In this document: in pieces, positions 56,101 to 64,000 of the stretch
Layout of the letters: the number at the start of each line of letters is the position of its first letter
Position numbering within the stretch: the first letter of the stretch is position 1
Source of the DNA: Denitrovibrio sp.
GTDB taxonomy: Bacteria; Chrysiogenota; Deferribacteres; Deferribacterales; Geovibrionaceae
Length of the DNA: 64,000 nucleotides
Direction of reading: 5' to 3'
NCBI GenBank assembly: GCA_002869185.1
Contig: PKTN01000005.1
Coordinates: 62,001 to 126,000, forward strand
The notes under the pieces: model-generated
The model's input: only the letters and a program-made list of their open reading frames with translations
Database searches by the model: none
What the model was told of the DNA's origin: nothing
Made by a program: the position numbers and the translations under genes

Positions 56101-57045
56101 TTATACCTGTCCTTTTCCAAAGAGTGAGCTGATAGATTCTTTCTGAAAGATTCTTGTAATAGCCTCTGCAAAAAGAGGAGCAACAGAAAGAACTTCGATC
56201 TTGCTAATATCTTTACCAAAAGGGACAGAGTCAGTGATAATAACCTTCTTGATAGGTGACTCTATGATACGCTCTATAGCAGGACCAGAAAGAACACCGT
56301 GAGCCGCAGATGCAAACACTTCAAGTGCTCCATGCTCCATACAAGCTTTTGCTGCCTGTGTAAGAGTTCCAGCTGTATCTATCATATCGTCAACAAGAAT
56401 GACTTTTTTATCTTTAACATCACCAATGACATGCATAACCTCAGCAACATTCGCTTTCTCTCTTCTCTTATCAACAATAGCGAGTGGAGTTTCGAGAATC
56501 TTACTATATGCCCTAGCTCTTGCCACACCACCAGCATCTGGCGATACAACTATATAGTCATCACCAAACATGCCGTTAGAACGGAAGTATTCATCGAATA
56601 CAGGAGATGAGTAAAGGTTATCAACTGGAATATCAAAGAAACCTTGGATCTGACCAGCGTGAAGGTTCATAGTTACAACACGGTCTACACCAGACTTTGT
56701 TATCAGGTTAGCCACAAGCTTAGCTGTAATAGGAACTCTTGGTTCACTTGTTCTATCCTGTCTAGCATATCCGAAGTAAGGCATAATAGCTGTAACACTA
56801 CTAGCAGATGCACGCTTAAGAGCATCAACCATAATCATCATCTCTATAAGGTTTTCTTCAGCAGGAGCACATGTGGACTGAACGAGGAATACATCACGAC
56901 CTCTAACTGACTCGTTGATACGAACGAAAATTTCTCCGTCGCTAAATTTACGTACATCTGCATCTCCAAGTCTGATACCAAGCTTTGATACGATACTTTG
57001 AGCAAGTGTCTTGTTAGAATTCCCTGCAAATACTAGATAGTCCAT
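56101..57045 (-). CDS. prs: Ribose-phosphate pyrophosphokinase
   Basis: I chose ATG 57045 (AAGGAG upstream); the longer in-frame start overlaps the ispE end region. The 314-residue enzyme has 'FSDGEIFVRINESVRG', 'PYFGYARQDRTSEPRVPITA' (about 93-112), 'VSPDAGGVARARA' and the PRPP loop 'VILVDDMIDTAGTLTQAA' (about 213-230). It makes PRPP for nucleotides, His and Trp. Length is standard. Confidence 0.96.
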   Translation of the reverse strand: MDYLVFAGNSNKTLAQSIVSKLGIRLGDADVRKFSDGEIFVRINESVRGRDVFLVQSTCAPAEENLIEMMIMVDALKRASASSVTAIMPYFGYARQDRTSEPRVPITAKLVANLITKSGVDRVVTMNLHAGQIQGFFDIPVDNLYSSPVFDEYFRSNGMFGDDYIVVSPDAGGVARARAYSKILETPLAIVDKRREKANVAEVMHVIGDVKDKKVILVDDMIDTAGTLTQAAKACMEHGALEVFASAAHGVLSGPAIERIIESPIKKVIITDSVPFGKDISKIEVLSVAPLFAEAITRIFQKESISSLFGKGQV

Positions 57046-57068
57046 CTCTAACTCCTTAAGTTTTTGAA

Positions 57069-57920
57069 TTATATTTTTTGGACCAGATGTGTCAGATATA
57101 CATCCCAATCTGGTTGTTGTTTTCTTATTGTTAACTTTGCTACCTCTGCCGACTTATCATCTGGAAATATCCCAAAGACAGTCGCCCCACTTCCGCTCAT
57201 CAAAGCAAAATCAGCACCCGCACTAAGCAAGCTATCCTTTGCCTCTTTCACTAGTGGGAAAAGGTTAAAAACAGTCTCTTCAAGACCATTATATAACAGC
57301 TCCGCGTATTCTTCGTACTCCGACGCGTGGCGCATTCTATTCACTTCTCTATGCTTCGTCAATGTTAAATTTTCAGATGAAAAGACCTTTCCTGTAGTAA
57401 CATGAATACCAGGGTTTACCAGTAGTAAAGTACAGTTTGGTAAACTACCGAATTTTGTTAGAACCTCGCCACGACCTTCACCGATCATAGGTTCATCATG
57501 AAGAAAGAAAGCAGTGTCTGAGCCAACTCTCGCCATAATATCTGTCTTAGTCTTTATATCCATGTCAAGGCTAAGTAATTCACATACACCATTCAGATAG
57601 ACAGCGGCATTACTACTGCCACCACCGAGTCCACCACCATCAGGTATATTTTTAATCAGCTCAGTTTCAAACCTTTGTGTGACTCCATAATCATCTTCCA
57701 GTATTTTCTGAACTTGGTTAATAATATTACTATCATCAGTTGGAATATTTTTTTTAGTACAAAAAATGACCTGTTTGTCAGATTTCTTAATGTTTAGTGT
57801 ATCAAAAAGAGAAATCTTTGAAAAAAGTGTGAATAGTTCGTGGAATCCGTCCGGTCTTTTCCCTAAAATATGTAGAAAAATGTTTATCTTTCCATAGCTT
57901 TTCAGGGATATGCTTTTCAT
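57069..57920 (-). CDS. ispE: 4-diphosphocytidyl-2-C-methyl-D-erythritol kinase
   Basis: The 283-residue GHMP kinase starts 'MKSISLKSYGKINIFLHILG' and has the ATP loop 'IPDGGGLGGGSSNAAVYLNG' (about 91-110) and 'FALMSGSGATVFGIF' (about 245-259). It catalyses the fourth step of the MEP isoprenoid pathway. It overlaps the lolB-like gene by four bases, the gene pair being conserved in many bacteria. Confidence 0.95.
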   Translation of the reverse strand: MKSISLKSYGKINIFLHILGKRPDGFHELFTLFSKISLFDTLNIKKSDKQVIFCTKKNIPTDDSNIINQVQKILEDDYGVTQRFETELIKNIPDGGGLGGGSSNAAVYLNGVCELLSLDMDIKTKTDIMARVGSDTAFFLHDEPMIGEGRGEVLTKFGSLPNCTLLLVNPGIHVTTGKVFSSENLTLTKHREVNRMRHASEYEEYAELLYNGLEETVFNLFPLVKEAKDSLLSAGADFALMSGSGATVFGIFPDDKSAEVAKLTIRKQQPDWDVYLTHLVQKI

Positions 57921-58528
57921 CGCAGTTTGATCTCCACTTTTGTTCCGTCGCCTGCAAAAACTAATTCCGTCAGCTTGCCATCTGTGTAGCCGTATTTGAA
58001 CGACTCTTTACCGTAGCTAATTCTCTTAATAAGAAAATCCTGACCTACAGCAACAATAGCTAACCCTTTTGTCATAATATATTCATCGGCTACAGCCTTA
58101 ACTCTGAAGCTCTCATCTATCTTAACATGTGGATATCTGATAAGCGACACCATCCTGTCGAGACCTTTTGACCGCATAAAATATGCCATATCAAGGCTAA
58201 CATCTTCGCCCTTTTTATAAGCTTCTACCTGACCATCTTTATAATTGACGTCATAGGCAACAGAATTGAATAGACCAAGTATCTTTAACCTGAAATCGTC
58301 GGCGCAATCTTTATCTAAGTAGCCTCTAAACCGAAGATTATCATTAAGATTCTCATAAATAACACTAACACGCCCTTTATACGAACAAACGGAGTGATTA
58401 GCCTCAGCAACCTTCTCTCTAATATCTGATGGAATTTTAAGTATAATATTCTTCTGAGTACAGGCGGATAAAAGTATCGCCAGTATCAGAATAAGTGCGA
58501 GATTAATCTTCTTGAATGATCTCATCAA
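57917..58528 (-). CDS. LolB-like outer-membrane lipoprotein
   Basis: The 203-residue protein has a lipoprotein signal with lipobox 'ILAILLSACTQK' (Cys23) and a beta-rich body with 'YKGRVSVIYENLNDNLRFRG' (about 50-69) and 'KILGLFNSVAYDVNY'. LolB accepts lipoproteins at the outer membrane. The assignment rests on beta-fold pattern and the lolB-ispE-prs gene order known from proteobacteria; identity to LolB is too low to be sure, and DUF4292-type lipoproteins are similar. It overlaps the TPR gene by 26 bases. Confidence 0.65.
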   Translation of the reverse strand: MMRSFKKINLALILILAILLSACTQKNIILKIPSDIREKVAEANHSVCSYKGRVSVIYENLNDNLRFRGYLDKDCADDFRLKILGLFNSVAYDVNYKDGQVEAYKKGEDVSLDMAYFMRSKGLDRMVSLIRYPHVKIDESFRVKAVADEYIMTKGLAIVAVGQDFLIKRISYGKESFKYGYTDGKLTELVFAGDGTKVEIKLR

Positions 58529-60101
58529 GAGTCTTCCTTATCCCCAGCTTTTTCAGGATATCTTTCATATGGTTTCTGATCTCTTCTTCTTCTGGGGCAC
58601 CTTTAAGTGCACGTTTTTGAAAAGAGAGTGCCTCTTCAAAGCGTCCTTTCTGATAAAGTAGCCACGCCATACTGTCAAGATAGGCTGGTTCATCTGGCTT
58701 TTGGTCTAATGCTTTTTGGATAAGCTCCTTAGCTTCATCAAGCCTTTTCCCTTGCTCAACATACATATACCCTAGAAAGTTTAGCAGTGATGGGTCTTCG
58801 GGAAAAGATTTTAAGCCGTCTTCAATTGTAGACTCAGCCTTAAGTTTTTCTTTATTCTTGTCATAAGCTAGTGCTAGGTCGACATAAAGTTTTATTTCAG
58901 CTGGATTTTCAGCTACAGCTTTAGACAAGATTTCTATCGCCATATCCAAATTGCCTTGATCTGTATATATCTGACTTTTAATGCGGAAGAAATCAACGTC
59001 CTGATATGTAGGCTCGACTGAATCTAGGGTATCAAGAGCTTGGTGCAATTTCGTCTCTTGTATATAGATAATAGCGAGTCGTTTACTTGCTTCAACAAAG
59101 TCTGGTCTTTTAACAAGGATTTTTTGATACCAGTCGATAGCTGTTTCATAATCTTTTGTCGCCTCAGCAAGGAGCGCCAAGGAGTAAGCCGTCTGAGTAT
59201 CATCATTTATTTCATAGGCACGAGAAAAATATTCTTCAGCCTTATCAAAGTCTTTTTTACGGAAATAGATGGTAGCGAGCTGCTTAAGTACATACACCCT
59301 CTCACTCTCATTTAGTGAGTCTATTATTGCGGCATAAAAATCAGCGGCCTCATCTGTCTTACCTATCTTACGAAGTAACTCTGCCATTCTAAATTTTGCA
59401 ATTGCAAGATCTGGACTTGCACTTATAACCATACGAAGATATTTAATAGCTTCTTCATTCTTGCCTTCTTTTACATAGTAGTCAGAAAGCTTTGCTGCAG
59501 CGACAAAATTGCCATCAATATCAGCAGCCTTAACATAATCTTCTATGGATTCTTTAATAAGTCCTAACTTATCGAAGAACCTAGCTCTCTGGACATAATA
59601 AGAAGATTTTGGATTCTCTTTAATCAGATTATCGTAAATTTTGATTGCACCGTTGTAGTCTTTAAGTGCAGCATGTGCGATAGCTTCACCCTCAGCGTAC
59701 ATTGGGTTACCAGACAGTTTATAAGCTTTTTGGTATAGGACATAAGACTGAGTTGCTGTCTCTTTATTGCCACGATAAAAATCAGCTAAAGCTCCAATGA
59801 GTGCATAAGATTCTGAATTTTTACGAACAGCTCTCTCAAGAGTATACTTCAGCATCTCATCGTCTTTAAGTTTGTTGTAGATATTAGCTAGTTTGAGATA
59901 GATATATTCATCGTCGATGGTTTCAAGGACAACCTCCAGCATTCTGGAGGCTTCCTCGAAATTTCCATCTTGTTCATATAAAGAAGCTTTAACATACATT
60001 GAATCCGCCATTGCACGGTCTATGAAAAAACCTGCAATCTTCGCGTCAACACTCACGGTTAAAGCAAAAATAACCAGTATCAGTGAGGAGAAGATCCTCA
60101 T
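58503..60101 (-). CDS. Exported TPR-repeat protein
   Basis: The 532-residue protein has a signal peptide ('[20 protein letters not shown]') and about 14 TPR repeats ('[20 protein letters not shown]', '[20 protein letters not shown]', '[20 protein letters not shown]'). The final repeats match the '[18 protein letters not shown]' pattern of outer-membrane-biogenesis TPR proteins. It probably works in the periplasm with the LolB-like lipoprotein encoded next. It overlaps accC by four bases. Confidence 0.88.
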   Translation of the reverse strand: MRIFSSLILVIFALTVSVDAKIAGFFIDRAMADSMYVKASLYEQDGNFEEASRMLEVVLETIDDEYIYLKLANIYNKLKDDEMLKYTLERAVRKNSESYALIGALADFYRGNKETATQSYVLYQKAYKLSGNPMYAEGEAIAHAALKDYNGAIKIYDNLIKENPKSSYYVQRARFFDKLGLIKESIEDYVKAADIDGNFVAAAKLSDYYVKEGKNEEAIKYLRMVISASPDLAIAKFRMAELLRKIGKTDEAADFYAAIIDSLNESERVYVLKQLATIYFRKKDFDKAEEYFSRAYEINDDTQTAYSLALLAEATKDYETAIDWYQKILVKRPDFVEASKRLAIIYIQETKLHQALDTLDSVEPTYQDVDFFRIKSQIYTDQGNLDMAIEILSKAVAENPAEIKLYVDLALAYDKNKEKLKAESTIEDGLKSFPEDPSLLNFLGYMYVEQGKRLDEAKELIQKALDQKPDEPAYLDSMAWLLYQKGRFEEALSFQKRALKGAPEEEEIRNHMKDILKKLGIRKTLDEIIQED

Positions 60102-61435
60102 CCAAAATACCTCTCGATAAATTCTGTAGTGATATCACCCTCTTGGAATGCGTGATGCTCAAGAATACGCTCGTGTAAAGGTATAGTTGTCTTGATACCA
60201 TCAACAACAAACTCATCAAGAGCTCTTTGCATTCTAGCAATAGCCATCTCTCTGTTACGACCAAATACGATAAGCTTAGCTATCATACTGTCATAAAAAG
60301 GGAGGACATAGTAACCATCATAACACGCAGAATCAACTCTAGTTCCAAAGCCACCCGGTGTAACATAACCCTTTATAAGACCAGGACAAGGCATGAATGT
60401 TACTGGGTCTTCTGCATTTACTCGACACTCTATTGCATGACCTTGCAGTTTAATATCCTTCTGTTTCATAGGGAAAGGCTCGCCAGCAGCAACCCTAAGC
60501 TGAAGCTGAAGAAGGTCAGTGTTGGTAACCATCTCAGTAACTGGGTGCTCAACCTGAATACGAGTGTTCATTTCCATAAAATAGAAGTTTTCATTCTTAT
60601 AAACGAGATACTCGATAGTTCCTGCATTTTCGTATTGAAGTGCCTCAACAGCGGCTACAGATACTTCACCCATCTTCTTTCTGGTGGCGTCGCTAATAGC
60701 TGTACTTGGAGACTCTTCGAGAAGCTTCTGGTGACGACGTTGTATAGAGCACTCTCTTTCATAGAAGTGGAGTCCATTCCCTTTACCGTCTCCGAAAACC
60801 TGAACCTCAATATGTCTTGGGTTCTCTATAAATTTTTCGATATAAATCTCTTCAGAGTTGAATGCATTCATAGCCTCAGAACGTGCCATCTCGAATGCAT
60901 TAAGGAAGCTCATCTCGTTGTGAGCTACACGCATACCCTTTCCACCACCACCTGCTGACGCTTTGATCATTACAGGGAAGCCCATATCTTTTGCTATTCT
61001 CAGAGCATCCTGAGCGTCCTTTACAGCTCCTTCAGAGCCAGGAACAACAGGTACTCCAAAATTCTTCATAGCCTCTTTAGCGCTTGATTTATTACCCATC
61101 ATGTCGATGTGTTTAGCACTTGGTCCGATAAACTTAAATCCGCAATCTTCACAAATAGATGCGAACTCTGCGTTCTCAGCCATAAAACCGTATCCCGGGT
61201 GAATAGCATCAACATCAGCTATCTCAGCCGCAGAAATAATACTACGGATGTTAAGATAACTGTCTTTAGATGCAGCAGGTCCGATACATACAGCCTCGTC
61301 AGCCATAGCCACGTGAAGGGATTCTCTATCTACATCAGAGTAGACAGCAACTGTCTTCACTTTAAGCTCTTTACAGGCTCTTATAATTCTCAGGGCGATT
61401 TCTCCCCTGTTTGCTATTAATACTTTGTTAAACAT
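60098..61435 (-). CDS. accC: Acetyl-CoA carboxylase, biotin carboxylase subunit
   Basis: The 445-residue ATP-grasp enzyme has '[20 protein letters not shown]' (6-25), '[15 protein letters not shown]', the glycine loop '[16 protein letters not shown]' (about 157-172), and '[20 protein letters not shown]' (about 282-301). It carboxylates biotin on AccB, the first step of fatty acid synthesis. accB lies just upstream (22 bases), as in most genomes. Confidence 0.96.
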   Translation of the reverse strand: MFNKVLIANRGEIALRIIRACKELKVKTVAVYSDVDRESLHVAMADEAVCIGPAASKDSYLNIRSIISAAEIADVDAIHPGYGFMAENAEFASICEDCGFKFIGPSAKHIDMMGNKSSAKEAMKNFGVPVVPGSEGAVKDAQDALRIAKDMGFPVMIKASAGGGGKGMRVAHNEMSFLNAFEMARSEAMNAFNSEEIYIEKFIENPRHIEVQVFGDGKGNGLHFYERECSIQRRHQKLLEESPSTAISDATRKKMGEVSVAAVEALQYENAGTIEYLVYKNENFYFMEMNTRIQVEHPVTEMVTNTDLLQLQLRVAAGEPFPMKQKDIKLQGHAIECRVNAEDPVTFMPCPGLIKGYVTPGGFGTRVDSACYDGYYVLPFYDSMIAKLIVFGRNREMAIARMQRALDEFVVDGIKTTIPLHERILEHHAFQEGDITTEFIERYFG

Positions 61436-61457
61436 TAAGTCCTCCAGAAGGCGACAA

Positions 61458-61925
61458 TTACATAGGTTCTACGACAAATATTGTCTCACCGAACTCTACA
61501 GGGACACCGTTCTGACCGACTATCTTAGTTATTTTACAGTCATATTCAGCTTCGATTTCATTCATTATTTTCATTGCTTCAACTATGCAAAGAGTTTGAC
61601 CTTTCTTAACAACGTCACCCTCTTTTACATATGCAGAGGCATCTGGTGATGGAGATGCATAAAAAGTTCCAACGATAGGTGAAACTACCTCATTCCCATT
61701 AACTGCTGGAGTAGAAGCCGCTGGAGCATCCGCCTGAACTGAAGTTGCCACTGGAGCTGGTGCCGCAGGCGCAGGGGCTGCAGCGTACTGAGGCTGAGCT
61801 ATAACTTGCTGAGCTTCACCAACTTTTGATATATATATACTCTCTTCAGAGTTTTCATATTCAAACTCTTTAATATCTGTCTTGTCAAGAAACTTAATTA
61901 AATCCTTAATCTCTTTAATATCCAT
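61458..61925 (-). CDS. accB: Biotin carboxyl carrier protein
   Basis: The 155-residue protein has an N-terminal helical part (1-35), an Ala/Pro-rich linker (about 42-72) and a biotinyl domain (about 78-155) with the biotin Lys in '[16 protein letters not shown]'. It carries carboxybiotin between AccC and the carboxyltransferase. The promoter-side neighbour is efp (12 bases). Confidence 0.95.
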   Translation of the reverse strand: MDIKEIKDLIKFLDKTDIKEFEYENSEESIYISKVGEAQQVIAQPQYAAAPAPAAPAPVATSVQADAPAASTPAVNGNEVVSPIVGTFYASPSPDASAYVKEGDVVKKGQTLCIVEAMKIMNEIEAEYDCKITKIVGQNGVPVEFGETIFVVEPM

Positions 61926-61937
61926 AATAAAATACTC

Positions 61938-62507
61938 CTATTTTGCAGAGCTTACTCTTTCCATGTAAGACATTTCTCTTGTGTCTATTTTAAGTACATC
62001 ACCAATATTAATGAAAAGCGGTACATTTACTGTTCCACCTGTACTAATTGTTGCTGGTTTGTTACCACCTGACACAGTATCGCCTTTAAGCCCTGGCTCT
62101 GTGTAAGTAACCTCAAGTTCAACGAAGTTAGGGAGATCGATACCAATAGGTTGTCCATTGAATAACTGAACCTTAACCATGATATTCTCTGGCATGAAAA
62201 GAGAAGAATCTCCAACATACTCAGCATCAACTTCTACCTGCTCATAGCTCTCACTATCCATGAAAAAGAATGTCGTTCCATCATTGTACAGGTACTGCAT
62301 CTCTTTATCTTCGAAATCTGGTTGCTTGATTTTTTCGTCTGATTTAAAAGTACGTTCAATCACAGCTCCTGTACGAAGGGACTTAACCTTTGTACGAACA
62401 GTAGCTCCACCTCTACCACATTTGATATGTAGATACTCGACTATGCCATAAGGTTCATTGTCGAGCTCAATCTTTGCTCCTCTTTTAAACTGGTTCGGAG
62501 TAATCAT
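61938..62507 (-). CDS. efp: Elongation factor P, Arg32 type
   Basis: The 189-residue protein has a KOW-like N domain and two OB domains ('ERTFKSDEKIKQPDFEDKEM', 'VELEVTYTEPGLKGDTVSGG'). EF-P rescues ribosomes at polyproline. The loop tip reads 'HIKCGRGGATVRTK' with Arg at residue 32, not Lys, and Cys30 in place of the usual Pro. Arg32 is the residue rhamnosylated by EarP in other bacteria; whether this one is modified is unknown. It is in the conserved order aroQ-pepP-efp-accB-accC. Confidence 0.95.
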   Translation of the reverse strand: MITPNQFKRGAKIELDNEPYGIVEYLHIKCGRGGATVRTKVKSLRTGAVIERTFKSDEKIKQPDFEDKEMQYLYNDGTTFFFMDSESYEQVEVDAEYVGDSSLFMPENIMVKVQLFNGQPIGIDLPNFVELEVTYTEPGLKGDTVSGGNKPATISTGGTVNVPLFINIGDVLKIDTREMSYMERVSSAK

Positions 62508-62524
62508 TTAAACACCTCTATTTT

Positions 62525-63577
62525 CTATATTTCGTAAATATATTTTTCAAAAACTGCTGTGAGGTTCTCACAACCATCTTCTTTAACCACAATAGTATCT
62601 TCTAGACGGACACCAAATTTGCCCGGCAGGTAAATGCCCGGCTCGATTGTAAGTACCATGTTCTCCTCTAAGAGAGTCTCGTCTCTAGAGTTAAAAACTG
62701 GCTTCTCATGCACATCTATGCCAACTCCATGCCCAAGTCCATGCTGAAAAAAGTCTCCATAACCTTTAGAGGTGATATATTCTCTAGCAACGGCATCTAT
62801 CTCGGAACACTTAACACCAGCTCTCACGGCATCCTTCTCTTTATAAAGAGCTGTATAAACTATATCTGCGACAAGATCAACATTAGAGTCTGCTCCTGTC
62901 TTTACAAGCCTCGTAACATCACTGCAATACTCTTTTTTAGAACCAAAGTCTACAACAACAGCGTCGCCATTCGCCACGATTTTATCAGATGCGATCCCGT
63001 GAGGCATTGCTCCTCTGTAACCTGAACCAACTATAGTTTCAAATGATGGGCATTTAGCACCATTCATCTTCATATTTTTCTCAAGCTCTGCCGCCCAGTA
63101 GAGTTCGCTCTTGCCCGGCTTAAAGCTGTCCAACGCCTGAACGAATGAATCGTGAGCACATGCAAACATCTCTCTCAGTTTAACAAGCTCACTCTCATCC
63201 TTAACCATACGGAGCTTACCTATAATGTCATTCGCATCTATCACGACCTTCGCAGGACCTTCCATCAGAAGTTCGTACTCAGGCAACTTACAATCATAAG
63301 TTACATAGAGCTCTGAGATAGTTTCAGCATATTCCGCAAGTTGCTTACGATAATCGTTAACAATCTGTATTTCAAAATCAGTACCTATCTGCACCTTAGA
63401 CTGCTCAGCATAACGACCATCCGTTACGAAAACAGCATTATCAGCAGAGACAAAAAGGAAGGCTGTGCTTCCTGTAAAGCCAGTAAGGTAATATATATCA
63501 GACAATGAAGTGACAAAAAGGTTTGTAATCCTATTGTCATTCATAGATTTTCTAAGTTGTAATAATCTATTTTTCAA
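62525..63577 (-). CDS. M24 family Xaa-Pro aminopeptidase
   Basis: The 350-residue metallopeptidase has an N-terminal domain ('[20 protein letters not shown]') and a pita-bread catalytic domain with the metal ligands in '[20 protein letters not shown]' (about 207-226), '[17 protein letters not shown]' (about 272-288), '[11 protein letters not shown]' and 'VRLEDTIVV'. It removes N-terminal residues before proline. It overlaps aroQ by four bases. Confidence 0.92.
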   Translation of the reverse strand: MKNRLLQLRKSMNDNRITNLFVTSLSDIYYLTGFTGSTAFLFVSADNAVFVTDGRYAEQSKVQIGTDFEIQIVNDYRKQLAEYAETISELYVTYDCKLPEYELLMEGPAKVVIDANDIIGKLRMVKDESELVKLREMFACAHDSFVQALDSFKPGKSELYWAAELEKNMKMNGAKCPSFETIVGSGYRGAMPHGIASDKIVANGDAVVVDFGSKKEYCSDVTRLVKTGADSNVDLVADIVYTALYKEKDAVRAGVKCSEIDAVAREYITSKGYGDFFQHGLGHGVGIDVHEKPVFNSRDETLLEENMVLTIEPGIYLPGKFGVRLEDTIVVKEDGCENLTAVFEKYIYEI

Positions 63578-63996
63578 GAATCTTGCTCCATAAAATACTC
63601 AAGAGCAAAAACATATGACATAGCACCAAATCCAGAGATAACCCCCTTCGCTATATCAGAGATATAGGATTTGTGTCTAAACTCTTCCCTAGCAAAAACG
63701 TTTGATAAGTGTACTTCAATCACAGGTTTAGATACTGCAAGGAGCGCATCCCTTATAGCAATACTCGTATGTGTATAAGCTCCAGCGTTCAGGATTATTC
63801 CGTCTGCATCCGTACGATGGATCATTCCGACAATGTCACCTTCGTGGTTAGACTGAAAGAACTCAACAAGAGCTTTTCCGTCAGCTTTTTGCACTAGCAT
63901 CTCATTAATAGTTTCAAGTGTCATTTCGCCATAAATGCTTTTTTCTCTCTTACCAAGCATATTCAGGTTTGGACCATTGATTACTAATACCTTCAT
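63574..63996 (-). CDS. aroQ: Type II 3-dehydroquinate dehydratase
   Basis: The 140-residue protein has '[20 protein letters not shown]' (3-22; Arg and catalytic Tyr), '[12 protein letters not shown]', '[20 protein letters not shown]' (about 65-84) and the His in '[19 protein letters not shown]'. It dehydrates 3-dehydroquinate in the shikimate pathway. It begins at ATG 63996, five bases from the window edge, so its ribosome site is not visible. Confidence 0.95.
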   Translation of the reverse strand: MKVLVINGPNLNMLGKREKSIYGEMTLETINEMLVQKADGKALVEFFQSNHEGDIVGMIHRTDADGIILNAGAYTHTSIAIRDALLAVSKPVIEVHLSNVFAREEFRHKSYISDIAKGVISGFGAMSYVFALEYFMEQDS

Positions 63997-64000
63997 AATA

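Overview
The window looks like a chromosomal segment of an anaerobic, nitrate-respiring Gram-negative bacterium with moderate-to-low GC. The outer-membrane genes (MsbA, LpxK, an LPS-type glycosyltransferase, LolC/E, a LolB-like lipoprotein), a periplasmic nitrate reductase cluster in the order napM-A-D-G-H, a K+-type membrane pyrophosphatase, a three-polypeptide glutamate synthase and a selenocysteine protein together suggest Deferribacterota or a similar deep-branching group. That placement is inferred from gene content, not from a marker-gene tree. I see no rRNA, tRNA, IS element, prophage or CRISPR array.

Layout. 1-3.5 kb: a SulP transporter cut by the window edge, an ankyrin gene and a 3-methyladenine glycosylase gene each broken by one in-frame stop, a DUF456 membrane protein, a Sel1-repeat protein, and a 73-residue SelW-like selenoprotein whose UGA is followed by a SECIS-like hairpin. 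3.6-14.1 kb: msbA, ybaK, small metabolic enzymes, a TrpXYZ-like ABC importer, a quinone oxidoreductase and a PhzF protein. 14.1-22.5 kb: a broken sensor kinase, the glutamate synthase operon and a small HTH gene. 22.6-28.9 kb: a SinR/Cas2-like small protein, a probable globin-coupled diguanylate cyclase with a structured RNA behind it, lpxK and a glycosyltransferase, an IclR regulator, and dnaX with an A9 run that gives access to a 50-residue extension in the -1 frame. 29-35.5 kb: a secreted glycosidase-like protein, dgkA, and two tandem paralogous sensor kinases with periplasmic solute-binding domains, both interrupted by stops. 35.5-41.1 kb: the nap cluster with a Crp/Fnr regulator at its end and a 31-residue membrane peptide at its head. 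41.3-51.2 kb: a flavin oxidoreductase, HAD and TPR proteins, lolC/E, guaA, guaB, two-gene NAD synthetase, moaC. 51.2-64 kb: a housekeeping run on the minus strand (ychF, hppA, pth, prs, ispE, lolB-like, TPR, accC, accB, efp, pepP-like, aroQ).

How the genes work together. MoaC belongs to the molybdenum cofactor pathway that NapA needs. Glutamate synthase and NAD synthetase handle ammonia and glutamine nitrogen. AccB/AccC, LpxK, MsbA, LolC/E and the LolB-like protein serve the envelope. Accessory functions (DNA repair glycosylase, ankyrin protein, three sensor kinases) carry six premature stops without any frameshift, while the essential genes are intact. Most of these stops are explained by single G:C to T:A changes, which suggests recent gene decay or a systematic sequencing artefact. 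The most notable features are the selenoprotein, the dnaX A9 site, the cysteine-bearing kinase family with its stop codons, the structured RNA near 24.3 kb, and a pair of long foldback repeats placed directly at stop codons.
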